This document shows positions 19,202-28,011 of a DNA stretch of 64,000 nt, piece by piece. This DNA comes from a bacterium (GTDB taxonomy: Bacteria > SZUA-182 > SZUA-191 > JAJRXT01): NCBI GenBank assembly GCA_024276125.1, contig JAJRXT010000085.1:26899-90898 (forward strand). The letters run 5' to 3'. Position numbers and translations under genes: made by a program. Position 1 is the first letter of the stretch; every line of letters begins with the position of its first letter. A model generated the notes under the pieces. The model ran no database searches. It was not told the DNA's origin and saw nothing but the letters and a program-made list of their open reading frames with translations.

Positions 19202-20425
19202 ATGACTAAACTTATAAATTGGATAAGAGCATATAAAAAATATCTTGCACCATTTATAACCATCTTGTTAACCCTGTTCATTACAACCCTGCTTTATACT
19301 ACTACAACAGCTCATGCAGCTCTTTCTAAGCAATACAGTAAAAAGCCCAAAACCAGCCTAAAAAACAACTGGCAGGAGAAGATTCCCGCGATCTTAAAAA
19401 AATGGATCCCCTGGATATTAAGAGACTATAATAAAAAAAACGCCCCTTTTTCGTATAATAATTTTAATGATAAAACATATATCCTGCCCTATAAATTAAA
19501 CCTTTCGGTTAATGATAAAAACGGTAAATTTATACTAAAAGTCAAAATTTATAAAAAAGGCTGGGTAATTATCCCGGGAAATGCCAAATGCTGGCCTCAA
19601 CAAGTGAAATCAAACTATCTGCCTGTTCCAGTTATTCCCAAAGGCAATCTGCCTGCTGTTTATCTTTATCCGGGAGACTACCAAATAAACGGAGAGTTTA
19701 ACTGGCAAAACCCGCCGGAGGCGCTAAAACTGCCGCAGAATCTGGGATTAATTAATTTAAAAGTAAACGGAGAAAAAGTCCCGCATCCCAATTTAGATAA
19801 GCAAGGCAGATTGTGGATCAAACAAAAAACCGCTAAAACCACCGATGCCGATACATTGGATATTAAGGTATTCAGGCATATTACTGATGATATACCATTT
19901 ATGCTCGATACCAAAATTATGTTGAATGTATCGGGTAAAAACCGTGAAATCATACTCGATAATGTATTATTACCAAATTTTATAGCGCTAAAACTAGCCG
20001 GCAGACTGCCCGTCCGTTTAGAAGATAACGGCAGCCTGTATATAAAACTGCGTCCCGGCAAATGGATAATAGATATAAGCTCATATTGCAATAAACCCGT
20101 CTACTCGCTTACGCTGCCCCCTGCTATTCCGCCCTGGCCCAAAGAAGAAATATGGGTGTTTAACGCCAAAAACAACCTGCGTACCGTGAATATTGAAGGC
20201 GTACCCTCAATTGATTCAAGACAGACCGAGCTGCCGCGCAAGTGGAGCAGGCTGCCCGCTTATTATCTTAAACCGGATGATGAGCTAAAACTTATAGAAA
20301 AAAAGAGGGGCGATGATAAAACACAGCCGAATATGCTTAATCTATCCCGCAATATATGGCTGGATTTTGATGGAGCAGGCTATACCATAGCCGATACCAT
20401 AACAGGCAGAATAAACAATAATTAG
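19202..20425 (+). CDS. Large envelope membrane protein, segment 1 (ends at in-frame TAG)
   Basis: ATG 19202 follows agagg; the upstream ATG at 19181 lacks a ribosome site. A signal peptide or anchor (YLAPFITILLTLFITTLLY ... AHAALS) is followed by beta-rich sequence with family-like blocks: KKGWVIIPGNAKCWPQ, LPAVYLYPGDYQINGEF, DKQGRLWIK, FRHITDDIPFML, GKWIIDI. From memory these recur in a ~1,400-1,500-residue uncharacterised proteobacterial protein. The TAG at 20423 falls where that family has a Trp (SGRxxxxWRL-like context), so TGG to TAG is plausible. The open frame continues past it as RLIVNKDTKLGRVNINGVDQF. Function unknown; probably a periplasmic domain of an inner-membrane protein. Confidence 0.7.
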   Translation: MTKLINWIRAYKKYLAPFITILLTLFITTLLYTTTTAHAALSKQYSKKPKTSLKNNWQEKIPAILKKWIPWILRDYNKKNAPFSYNNFNDKTYILPYKLNLSVNDKNGKFILKVKIYKKGWVIIPGNAKCWPQQVKSNYLPVPVIPKGNLPAVYLYPGDYQINGEFNWQNPPEALKLPQNLGLINLKVNGEKVPHPNLDKQGRLWIKQKTAKTTDADTLDIKVFRHITDDIPFMLDTKIMLNVSGKNREIILDNVLLPNFIALKLAGRLPVRLEDNGSLYIKLRPGKWIIDISSYCNKPVYSLTLPPAIPPWPKEEIWVFNAKNNLRTVNIEGVPSIDSRQTELPRKWSRLPAYYLKPDDELKLIEKKRGDDKTQPNMLNLSRNIWLDFDGAGYTIADTITGRINNN

Positions 20426-21019
20426 CGTCTTATAGTAAATAAGGATACCAAACTTGGCAGAGTAAATATTAACGGAGTTGACCAATTTATAACAAAATTA
20501 AACAAGAAAAAAGCAACGGGAGTGGAGGTTAGAAAAGGAGAGCTTAATCTAACCGCAGAAGGACGTATTGAAAAAAATATAAACCAAATAAATGCCGCCG
20601 GCTGGATGCACGATTTTAAGTCAGTAAGCTGCAATCTGCACCTGCCGCCCGGCTGGAGGCTTTTTTTTGCCAAACGCGTTGATCGAATATCAAACACATG
20701 GATAAACAAATGGAGCTTATTTGATATATTTTTAACGCTCTTTATTGCCGCCGCTATGTATAAACTAATGGGTATACCCGCCGGTATTACCGCTCTTATT
20801 ACCCTGACTCTGGTTCATACGGAATTTACAGGCCTGTCTTGGGTTATTCTTATCCTGCTGGGCGCTATCGCCCTAAACCGCGTTATTCCGGCGGGAATGT
20901 TTAAAAATATTATAAATCTATGCCGGCGCATTACTCTTTTGGGACTTATTCTGCTTTTGCTTCCCCTTATATTTTTTCATATACGCAATGCCGTATATCC
21001 TCAGCTTGAGGGATTCTAA
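20426..21019 (+). CDS. Large envelope membrane protein, segment 2 (between TAG and TAA)
   Basis: Same frame as segment 1, open from the base after the TAG. It contains QFITKLNKKKATGVEVRKG and LHLPPGWRLFFAKRVDRISN, then hydrophobic helices (LFIAAAMYKLMGIPAGITALITL; LSWVILILLGAIALNRVIPAG; ITLLGLILLLLPLIFF) and AVYPQLEGF before a TAA at 21017-21019. The first internal start is GTG 20522, without a good ribosome site. The sequence is the natural continuation of segment 1, including the conserved PPGWRL block before the membrane helices. Confidence 0.65.
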   Translation, partial: RLIVNKDTKLGRVNINGVDQFITKLNKKKATGVEVRKGELNLTAEGRIEKNINQINAAGWMHDFKSVSCNLHLPPGWRLFFAKRVDRISNTWINKWSLFDIFLTLFIAAAMYKLMGIPAGITALITLTLVHTEFTGLSWVILILLGAIALNRVIPAGMFKNIINLCRRITLLGLILLLLPLIFFHIRNAVYPQLEGF

Positions 21020-23653
21020 TATGGAACCGGCTATTCTCATCCGATTTATTACGGCAGAGTATCAGACAAAATGGCCGATGAGGAAACCTTGTTTGAGTCC
21101 GAAAAAAAAGAGCGGTTGTTTGCAAAAGATAAAATGGATATAAAAAACGAAGCCGGTGAATTCCCCGCAAAAGCCCTAAGAAAAGCTAGAATACCCCTAA
21201 GACAAAAAATAAATACTCCACGGCAGGCATCCGGTATAGATCAGATTTATCAATATGATCCCAATACAGCGGTACAAACCGGTTACGGTCTTTCAAACTG
21301 GATGGGTAAAAACATATTCTTAAGCTGGAGCGGACCTGTAACAGCCGCTCAGAATATACAATTATGGTTTATGCCGCCTTTATTAAATCTTGGGCTGGCT
21401 TTTGCAAGGATGATTCTATTGGTTTTATTGGTTGGGTTTTTATCGGAAATTAAACCGTTTAATCCATTTAAAAAAATAAACCGCAAAGCCGCCGCTGCTG
21501 GTTTTATCCTGATATTTTTATTATGTGCAAATTTGCATAATGCGCATGCCGATGATACGGAGATTCCGCCGGATGCCATACTAAAAGAACTTAAGACATA
21601 TGTAATATCCAATATGGAGAAGCAGCCCGACTGCCTGCCGGATTGCGGCAGTATTTCCCGTATGAAACTGCAAGTTACCGGAAAACAACTGTCTTTAAGA
21701 ATGCAGGTTCAGATAAAATCAGAGGCGGCGGTACCCCTGCACAAAGTGGTATCTAATAAAAAAATAAACTGGAGACCGGATGCCGTATCAGTAGACGGCT
21801 CGGCGGAAGGCGTGTTTTTATCTACTAAGAACGGTTATTTGTGGATAATACTCAAAGAGGGCGTGCATCAGGTTATTATTACCGGACAAGTGCCGGATAT
21901 GGACGCATTGTCTATTAATTTCCTGCTTAAGCCGTATTATTCCGAATATGAGACTGTCGGCTGGAATCTATTCGGTATTTATAATAACGGCGAGACGGAT
22001 TCTAATATACAACTGGTACGCATAAAGGCGGTTGATGAGGATGATGAAGATAGTGAGGATGAAAGTTTTGAAAAGAGCAAACTCCCCCCGCTTCTTAAGG
22101 TACAGCGCAACATTTTATTCGGCACGTCTTGGACTGTAAATACGCAAGTTACCAGAATATCGCCGCAGGGTTCGGGAGTGGCGGTTAATATACCGCTCTT
22201 AAATGGCGAGTCGGTTACTACCCCCGGAATAAGGGTAAAGGATAAGGCCGCCATGATCAATATGAGCGCCGGCGCCTCGCGGGTTAGCTGGGATTCCGTA
22301 TTAAAAATAACCCCTGATTTATCATTAAGCGCTCCTGAGACTCTACCCTGGACGGAAATATGGAAACTAAATGTAACCAATTTGTGGCATATGAGCTATA
22401 AGGGGATACCCAAAATTTATACAGATTCTAATATATTAGAATGGCGTCCATGGCCGGGGGAGAGCCTTGATATCTCACTTACCAAGCCGCAGGGCATAGC
22501 CGCGCCCACCAAAACTATTGACAATGTATGGCTGACCGTAAATAGTGGTCAAAGAAGCCTGAATGCTGAGCTTAAATTAAAAATAAGAAGCAGTATAGGC
22601 GGGCAGCATAATATAAAACTGCCCAAAGACGCACAAATACAACAGATAATAATAAATAACCGCAATCAGCCCATACAACAAAACAAGGGTAATGTTCCTA
22701 TATTTTTAAGCCCGGGTACACAAAATATACAGATTTCATGGAAACAGACCAAGGGAATCTCTGAATTATTCAAGGTACCTGCGGTTTCATTAGGTCTTAA
22801 AGCGGTTAATATTGAAACCGTACTAACCCTGCCGCATGATCGTTGGGCGCTTTTTACCAAAGGACCCATAATCGGCCCGGCTGTACTTTTTTGGGGTAGT
22901 CTTGCAGTTATCGTCTTATTAGCTTTCCTTCTGGGACTAAGCAAGGTTACTCCGCTTAAGATACATCACTGGCTGTTGCTTATGATCGGTTTGAGTCAAA
23001 CCGATCTTAGCGTAAATCTTATTGTAATTGGCTGGCTGTTGGTTATGGGCTGGAGGAAAAAAGATACCATGCCGGAGGCGTACAACGGCCTATTCGATTT
23101 AAGGCAGATAATTTTGGCGCTATGGGGTATAACCGCTATTATATGTATTTTTACGGCTATAAAGCACGGGCTGTTGGGCTCGCCAAACATGAAAATCCTA
23201 GGTAACGGCTCAAGCGCTTATTACCTTAAATGGTTTCAGGATATTGCAGATTCTGTCCCTATGCGCCCATGGGTATTATCAATAGATTTGATATACTATC
23301 GTATATTAATGCTCATATGGGCGCTTTGGCTGGCTTTTGCCTTTACGTCCTGGCTCAAATGGGGCTGGATATGTTTTTCTGAAGGCGGTCTGTGGAAATT
23401 TAATAAGAAAAACAGGAAAAAAAATAAAACAGAAGAAGAGCATGTTGTTTTTGAGGAAGGGGAAATGGCGGTTGAATCTGAAGCGCCGCTTAGCTATCCT
23501 GATGAAGCGCCCGTTGATTTTGTGGAATTACCGGTTGAATTTGACGAATCACCAGTTGGCGCGGAGGATACGGCTGTTTATTCTGAGGACTCAGTTATTG
23601 GTTCTGATGAGGGGACTATTGATTATGAAGAGCTGCCGATTGATTTTGACTAA
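21020..23653 (+). CDS. Large envelope membrane protein, segment 3
   Basis: Same frame again, open from the TAA to 23653. It opens with a charged linker, then IYQYDPNTAVQTGYGLSNW and LSWSGPVTAAQNIQLWFMPP (family blocks), a membrane segment, a second exported domain (PPDAILKELKTYVIS ... CLPDCGSISRMKLQV; LWIILKEGVHQVIITGQ), five or more C-terminal transmembrane helices (22880-23370), and an acidic tail of PVDFVELPVEFDESP-like repeats. Segments 1-3 together make 1,483 codons, matching the expected family length. That argues for one gene hit by two nonsense codons. Related proteins are often encoded near VWA/Bat genes, as here (25423-29902), which hints at a shared envelope role. Confidence 0.7.
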   Translation, partial: YGTGYSHPIYYGRVSDKMADEETLFESEKKERLFAKDKMDIKNEAGEFPAKALRKARIPLRQKINTPRQASGIDQIYQYDPNTAVQTGYGLSNWMGKNIFLSWSGPVTAAQNIQLWFMPPLLNLGLAFARMILLVLLVGFLSEIKPFNPFKKINRKAAAAGFILIFLLCANLHNAHADDTEIPPDAILKELKTYVISNMEKQPDCLPDCGSISRMKLQVTGKQLSLRMQVQIKSEAAVPLHKVVSNKKINWRPDAVSVDGSAEGVFLSTKNGYLWIILKEGVHQVIITGQVPDMDALSINFLLKPYYSEYETVGWNLFGIYNNGETDSNIQLVRIKAVDEDDEDSEDESFEKSKLPPLLKVQRNILFGTSWTVNTQVTRISPQGSGVAVNIPLLNGESVTTPGIRVKDKAAMINMSAGASRVSWDSVLKITPDLSLSAPETLPWTEIWKLNVTNLWHMSYKGIPKIYTDSNILEWRPWPGESLDISLTKPQGIAAPTKTIDNVWLTVNSGQRSLNAELKLKIRSSIGGQHNIKLPKDAQIQQIIINNRNQPIQQNKGNVPIFLSPGTQNIQISWKQTKGISELFKVPAVSLGLKAVNIETVLTLPHDRWALFTKGPIIGPAVLFWGSLAVIVLLAFLLGLSKVTPLKIHHWLLLMIGLSQTDLSVNLIVIGWLLVMGWRKKDTMPEAYNGLFDLRQIILALWGITAIICIFTAIKHGLLGSPNMKILGNGSSAYYLKWFQDIADSVPMRPWVLSIDLIYYRILMLIWALWLAFAFTSWLKWGWICFSEGGLWKFNKKNRKKNKTEEEHVVFEEGEMAVESEAPLSYPDEAPVDFVELPVEFDESPVGAEDTAVYSEDSVIGSDEGTIDYEELPIDFD

Positions 23654-23692
23654 AGATAAGTATAGCTCAACTTTAAGGTACGAACTATCCCC

Positions 23693-23848
23693 TGTAGCAG
23701 ACGACCTTTAGGTCGGCTGGGTCAGCCATGTGGCGGGTTTAAAAACCCTCGGCTACAAAGGAAAAAATATACTATTTATGTTTCGGGGTGTCTCACCCCT
23801 AAACACTATATTATCCGGTTTCGGGATGAGACATCCCGAAACATAGTT
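23693..23848. repeat. Family E and family D repeats
   Basis: 23693-23760: gacctttaggtcggc ... gcgggtttaaaaaccctcgg (family E; also at 47243 and 51086). 23779-23848: tttcggggtgtctcacccct ... ttcgggatgagacatcccga (family D). They fill the gap between the convergent membrane-protein and transglycosylase genes and could act as terminators. Confidence 0.6.
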
Positions 23849-23937
23849 TATTAGTCAACCTAAAGGTTGACAACTACAGAAATCGTCCGCACCGAGGGTG
23901 CGTTAAGTTCAGCTTACCCTACAGTATAATGTTTGAA

Positions 23938-24588
23938 CTAAAGGGTTTCCTGCTTGGTATAGTTGATTAATCTATAGTTTTTAAGTACGCGACGGCTGTA
24001 TTTTCGGGGGATACGCGTCTTGGAAAGCATAAGCCGGCCTACAGCGGTGGGTCCCATATTATAGGCAGTTAGAGCGGTTTCCAGCCGCCTGAAACGCTGG
24101 ATCATTTTAGCTAAATAGTATGTGCCCATTTTTATGTTTGTCTTTGGATCATGCAGGCTTGGAGCTTTATTCCAGTCAATCCCCATTTCCTTAGCGATTC
24201 CTATAGCGGTAAGAAGTCTGATTTGCATTAACCCACGGGCGCCGGCTGAAGATAAGGCATTATTATTAAAGGAGCTTTCTGTTTGTATAAGAGCGACAAC
24301 CAATTGCGGATCAAGCATATGCTCTTGGCATTCTTTATAAATTAGTTCGACGAGCGACCATTTATTCTTTATTGAAAGTTTACCGGCCATCTTATCTAAG
24401 GCTGTTAGAATTTTCTTTTTTTTAGCCTGTACTACCTGTATACGCGTATTTATAACCAAACCGTCATTTCCATCCAAAAAATTATATACATCTTTATTAC
24501 GGCATGCCGGTTCAAAGCTTATAATTCCGGCTGATAGTAAAGGAATCATCAAAGGGGTCAGCCAATTGTGTGCAAATTTAAAACTCAT
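23938..24588 (-). CDS. Lytic transglycosylase, SLT/MltE-like
   Basis: 216 residues. N-terminal hydrophobic segment (WLTPLMIPLLSAGIISF) predicts export. The C-terminal SLT domain (~80-205) contains VVALIQTESSFNNNALSSAG with catalytic Glu104, ARGLMQI, the TNIKMGTYYLAKM block and TAYNMGP, all goose-lysozyme-like landmarks. It should cleave the MurNAc-GlcNAc bond of peptidoglycan in the periplasm, forming 1,6-anhydro ends. Start at ATG 24588. It stands between repeat clusters with no evident operon. Confidence 0.92.
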   Translation of the reverse strand: MSFKFAHNWLTPLMIPLLSAGIISFEPACRNKDVYNFLDGNDGLVINTRIQVVQAKKKKILTALDKMAGKLSIKNKWSLVELIYKECQEHMLDPQLVVALIQTESSFNNNALSSAGARGLMQIRLLTAIGIAKEMGIDWNKAPSLHDPKTNIKMGTYYLAKMIQRFRRLETALTAYNMGPTAVGRLMLSKTRIPRKYSRRVLKNYRLINYTKQETL

Positions 24589-24662
24589 AAAAAAAATCGC
24601 CTTTTAAAGTCTTACTCGCGCAAGCAGTAATTCAGGTTACAAATAGGTTGCTGCTTTCGCTT

Positions 24663-24855
24663 TTAGGAACTGTCACGAAATAATTTGTACATTTTCGCAT
24701 CTAATCTTTTGCTCATCTTCAGGCGATCTTCAAATAAGCAAAATCATTGAATTAGCGCCGCTAGCTAGTCCTCAAATTTTGCTTTTATCAGACCGCCTGA
24801 ATCTAAGCTAAATCTTAGCGCTAAAATGCACAACTTATTTTGTGACAGTTCCTGA
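24663..24855. repeat. Family B MITE-like element (complete)
   Basis: Inverted ends ttaggaactgtcacgaaata / tattttgtgacagttcct, 193 bp, with further inner pairing (caggcgatcttc ... gaccgcctga). Single ends of the same family lie at 19012-19062 and 36322-36350. No open frame. Confidence 0.7.
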
Positions 24856-25015
24856 GTATGACAGATTAAGAGTTTAAGAAATAGAGTGGAGTTCTGCTAT
24901 TTCATATTACGAAATACATAAACATGTAGGTATAGATATTGTTTTATAGTCGTAAACCCACCATAATCTCATATAAGGGGTCTGGTGGATTCGGAGTAAT
25001 CATATCGTAGTTCTC

Positions 25016-25176
25016 CCTAAGAAGTTGCGTCATAATTGCTTATAACCTGAAGAATGCTTTCAATTTGTCATTCCTGCGGAGGCAGGAATCCAGTTTTTAA
25101 AGCAACTTATAGATTCCTGCCTCTGCAGGAATGACAGGAAAAGGGTAGTTTTTCTAGTTACGACACAGCCTCTAAG
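25016..25176. repeat. Family A MITE-like palindrome, copy 2
   Basis: Ends aagttgcgtcataattgctt / ctagttacgacacagcctct; inner palindrome tgtcattcctgcggaggcag ... ctgcctctgcaggaatgaca. The rest of 24856-25422 shows no gene. Confidence 0.75.
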
Positions 25177-25422
25177 TATAGTAATTTCGTAAAAAGTTTT
25201 AATTTAACCATGCTGCTGTTATGTTATGAGTTATTCACTTTGTTGACTTATATGCAAAAACCTAACCGGACAGCGCCGATGCTATCAAAAAATAAAGCTA
25301 TATTACAGTAGAGATTAAGATATATGTTTTTCTACTAATTTTGTATTAATATACGGTTTTTTTTATATTTGTAAAGTGCAAAGTAGATAGTTTTATACTA
25401 AGGAACAGATCAGATGAACTTC

Positions 25423-28011
25423 TTATCTCGCCGAAAAAAAATAGGAAAACTTGCGGTAGATAATATCAACAAAGAATAAAAAAAGCGCAATTAGCAAACA
25501 AACAGTATCCAGGGCGGTATATGCTTTTTCTTCCCTTTGAGGAATTTGCAATATATTATCGTCTATATTCAGTACATTGCCGGCAGTAATCGAGGCTGTT
25601 GTATCTAATAGTCGATAATTTATACTCTTATCCATTGCTTCTGCGCTATAGGCTGCAACAAAACCTGCGCTGGCCGATTCCACTACCTTATCGCCCTCAA
25701 GCTGAAGTATCTTTACCAGATAATTACCCTTATCTTTAACGGCAGCTTGCGCCTCATATCTACCCGGCGCTGTCTGCTTTAGCCTGAGCTTTTTCACGCT
25801 TAAATCAGGATAAATAATATTGGCGGCAAGGGAAAGTTTATTTTTAAATTCACCGCTATCATCCAATACATCCAGCCAGATATTAAGTCTGTCCGCTTGC
25901 AGAACAAAATTTGGAATAAGTCTTGTATTCTGATTAATACTTGAGGCGCTCCAGTTAAAAATCTGCCGCCAAAACAGCTTAAAATACGGCCAAGTGAGCC
26001 AATTAGCGCTATTTGCGGTAAATACCGCCGCTTTGCCTAAGCCATAATTACCAACCGACAATATCGGTTCGCCTTGTTCGCTTACCAGAATATTCTGTGC
26101 ATCAGATTTGACCGTAGTCGCCACATAAGTCATAATCTGCGGAAATGGAGGATTTATCCCTTTTATTATTGGGTGATTATTTTTTATTACCACCTTAGTC
26201 TGTTTATCTCTAATAAAGGATTGAGTGGCAATCTGTAAATCCTTAAAAAATATTTTCTCCAGTTGATGATAATCTTCAGTTAAAAACAGCCTGCCGGAAC
26301 CGCGTTTCGATATTTCAGCCAGTAGTTCTTTATCGCAATCAGCGCCTATACCCACACTGCTTACAGTAATACCGGCACCGGCGATATCATTAAGTAACAA
26401 ACTAAAATCGGTTTTAGCCGATTTTCCGTCGGATAATAAAAGAATATGTTTTTTATCCGCTTTTATATTTTTTAACCAGTTATAGGCTAAGGCAAGCCCC
26501 GGTTTTATATTGGTTTTACCTTTAGGCTCTATTGATTTAACCGCTTGTATTATCTCATCTTTTTTATCTCCGCCGGTAAGCGGTAAAATTGTCCTTGCCT
26601 GCATATCAAAAGCCGCGACACCTATCATATCTTGTGCCTTAAACCAATTTAAGCCGGCTATAACAGCATCTGTGGCTATCTCCAATTTGCTTTGTGCCCC
26701 TATTGTATAGCCCATGCTCTCTGATTTATCCAGTACCAATACCATAGCTATCCTGCTTTTGCGGTTCTTATCCTCTATATACATATTAACCGGTAAAATT
26801 TTTTCTAAGGGTGTATCCAAATATCCGCCCGGCCCCAAGCTTTTGTCCCCGCCGATTACTATTAAGCCCTTACCCAAATCATGTACCCAGGCTTTAAGCA
26901 TTCTCATCTGAGCGCCGGTTAGGCTGAACGCTGAAATATTATCAAGTATGATATGAGAATAATTTTGGTACGCAAGGGGCGTTTCTTCCAACTGAGTTGC
27001 TGAGATTATATCTATAGACGATTGCTGCGGTAAGTGCGAAAACAACGGGCTGGGCGATTGGGGATTCCGGCTCACATAAAGCAAGCGCGATTGCCCGTAA
27101 GAACTCATCCAGCAGGCGCCATAATTATTCTCAGATATACTATCGCCTATTGCAGAAACCTTAGCCGATATAATATAAGCCCCCGGCTTATTTATGGTAA
27201 CAGGATATCTTACAAGCTGTGAGCGCTTATCGTCCAGAATTACCGGTATACCGGCGGCTATTGGCTGTTTATTTAAAAACAAAGACAATTCGGCTTTTTT
27301 AATTAAAGATGCCCCCAATTTTATTTCAATATCAACCGGTTTTCCTAAAGTTGCCTGATGCGGTATATATACCGCATCTATCCATACATCCGGTTTTTCA
27401 TGAACATCCCCTAAGGGTAATACATTGACCCTAATCTTACCAGAACGCAAATTTATAAGCTGCGGGGTCAAATCACTCCAGTGATGATTGCCGTCTGATA
27501 ATAAGACCAGCTTTTTTTTATAATCCGGCGGATAAAGATAGCCAGCTTTTTTTAAAACAGCGCCTATATCAGTATCCCATATCTTATTTTCGTTAGTAAT
27601 TTTTCCGCTTAGTTTTTTAAGGTATTTTTTAAAGGTTTTATAATTATAATCAATCGGTTTTAAGATTGCTTTAGCTTCAGTATCGAATAATATCAAACCG
27701 GCTATATCGCCTTTTTTCAATTCGGATAAATTATTATCAATCCATTTAATACCTTGGATAATATCATTGTCGCTCATACTAGCAGACACATCCAAAGCGA
27801 AGATATAACAATTTCTTGATAATGAACGTATCGTATAGGGTTTAGTCAGCGCCAGCGCTAAAAACAATACAATAAGACATTTAAAGACCAATTGCTGTCT
27901 TAAGCTCACCGGCTCTACATTGTGGCGGTTTCGCTTATATATCAAATAAAGCGGTATAAAAATCAGCAGAAGGCTCAAAAAATACGGCCGTTCAAAGCTA
28001 ATATACGGCAT
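25423..28011 (-). CDS. Double-VWA membrane protein with GATase1-like middle
   Basis: 862 residues. Two N-terminal transmembrane helices, then VWA domain 1 with a complete MIDAS (Asp74-x-Ser76-x-Ser78, DVSASMS), an Ig-like middle, a glutamine-amidotransferase-like segment (HIILDNISAF ... KGLIVIGGDKSLGPGGYLD), VWA domain 2 (LVLDKSESMGYTIG; LLLSDGKSAK), a second amidotransferase-like end (YGLGKAAVFTANSANWLTWP) and a C-terminal helix. Such proteins sit in the inner membrane with periplasm-facing or cytosolic metal-binding domains and usually partner MoxR/Bat genes. It overlaps the upstream VWA gene by 14 bases, so they are co-translated. The ligand is unknown. Confidence 0.85.
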   Translation of the reverse strand: MPYISFERPYFLSLLLIFIPLYLIYKRNRHNVEPVSLRQQLVFKCLIVLFLALALTKPYTIRSLSRNCYIFALDVSASMSDNDIIQGIKWIDNNLSELKKGDIAGLILFDTEAKAILKPIDYNYKTFKKYLKKLSGKITNENKIWDTDIGAVLKKAGYLYPPDYKKKLVLLSDGNHHWSDLTPQLINLRSGKIRVNVLPLGDVHEKPDVWIDAVYIPHQATLGKPVDIEIKLGASLIKKAELSLFLNKQPIAAGIPVILDDKRSQLVRYPVTINKPGAYIISAKVSAIGDSISENNYGACWMSSYGQSRLLYVSRNPQSPSPLFSHLPQQSSIDIISATQLEETPLAYQNYSHIILDNISAFSLTGAQMRMLKAWVHDLGKGLIVIGGDKSLGPGGYLDTPLEKILPVNMYIEDKNRKSRIAMVLVLDKSESMGYTIGAQSKLEIATDAVIAGLNWFKAQDMIGVAAFDMQARTILPLTGGDKKDEIIQAVKSIEPKGKTNIKPGLALAYNWLKNIKADKKHILLLSDGKSAKTDFSLLLNDIAGAGITVSSVGIGADCDKELLAEISKRGSGRLFLTEDYHQLEKIFFKDLQIATQSFIRDKQTKVVIKNNHPIIKGINPPFPQIMTYVATTVKSDAQNILVSEQGEPILSVGNYGLGKAAVFTANSANWLTWPYFKLFWRQIFNWSASSINQNTRLIPNFVLQADRLNIWLDVLDDSGEFKNKLSLAANIIYPDLSVKKLRLKQTAPGRYEAQAAVKDKGNYLVKILQLEGDKVVESASAGFVAAYSAEAMDKSINYRLLDTTASITAGNVLNIDDNILQIPQREEKAYTALDTVCLLIALFLFFVDIIYRKFSYFFSAR

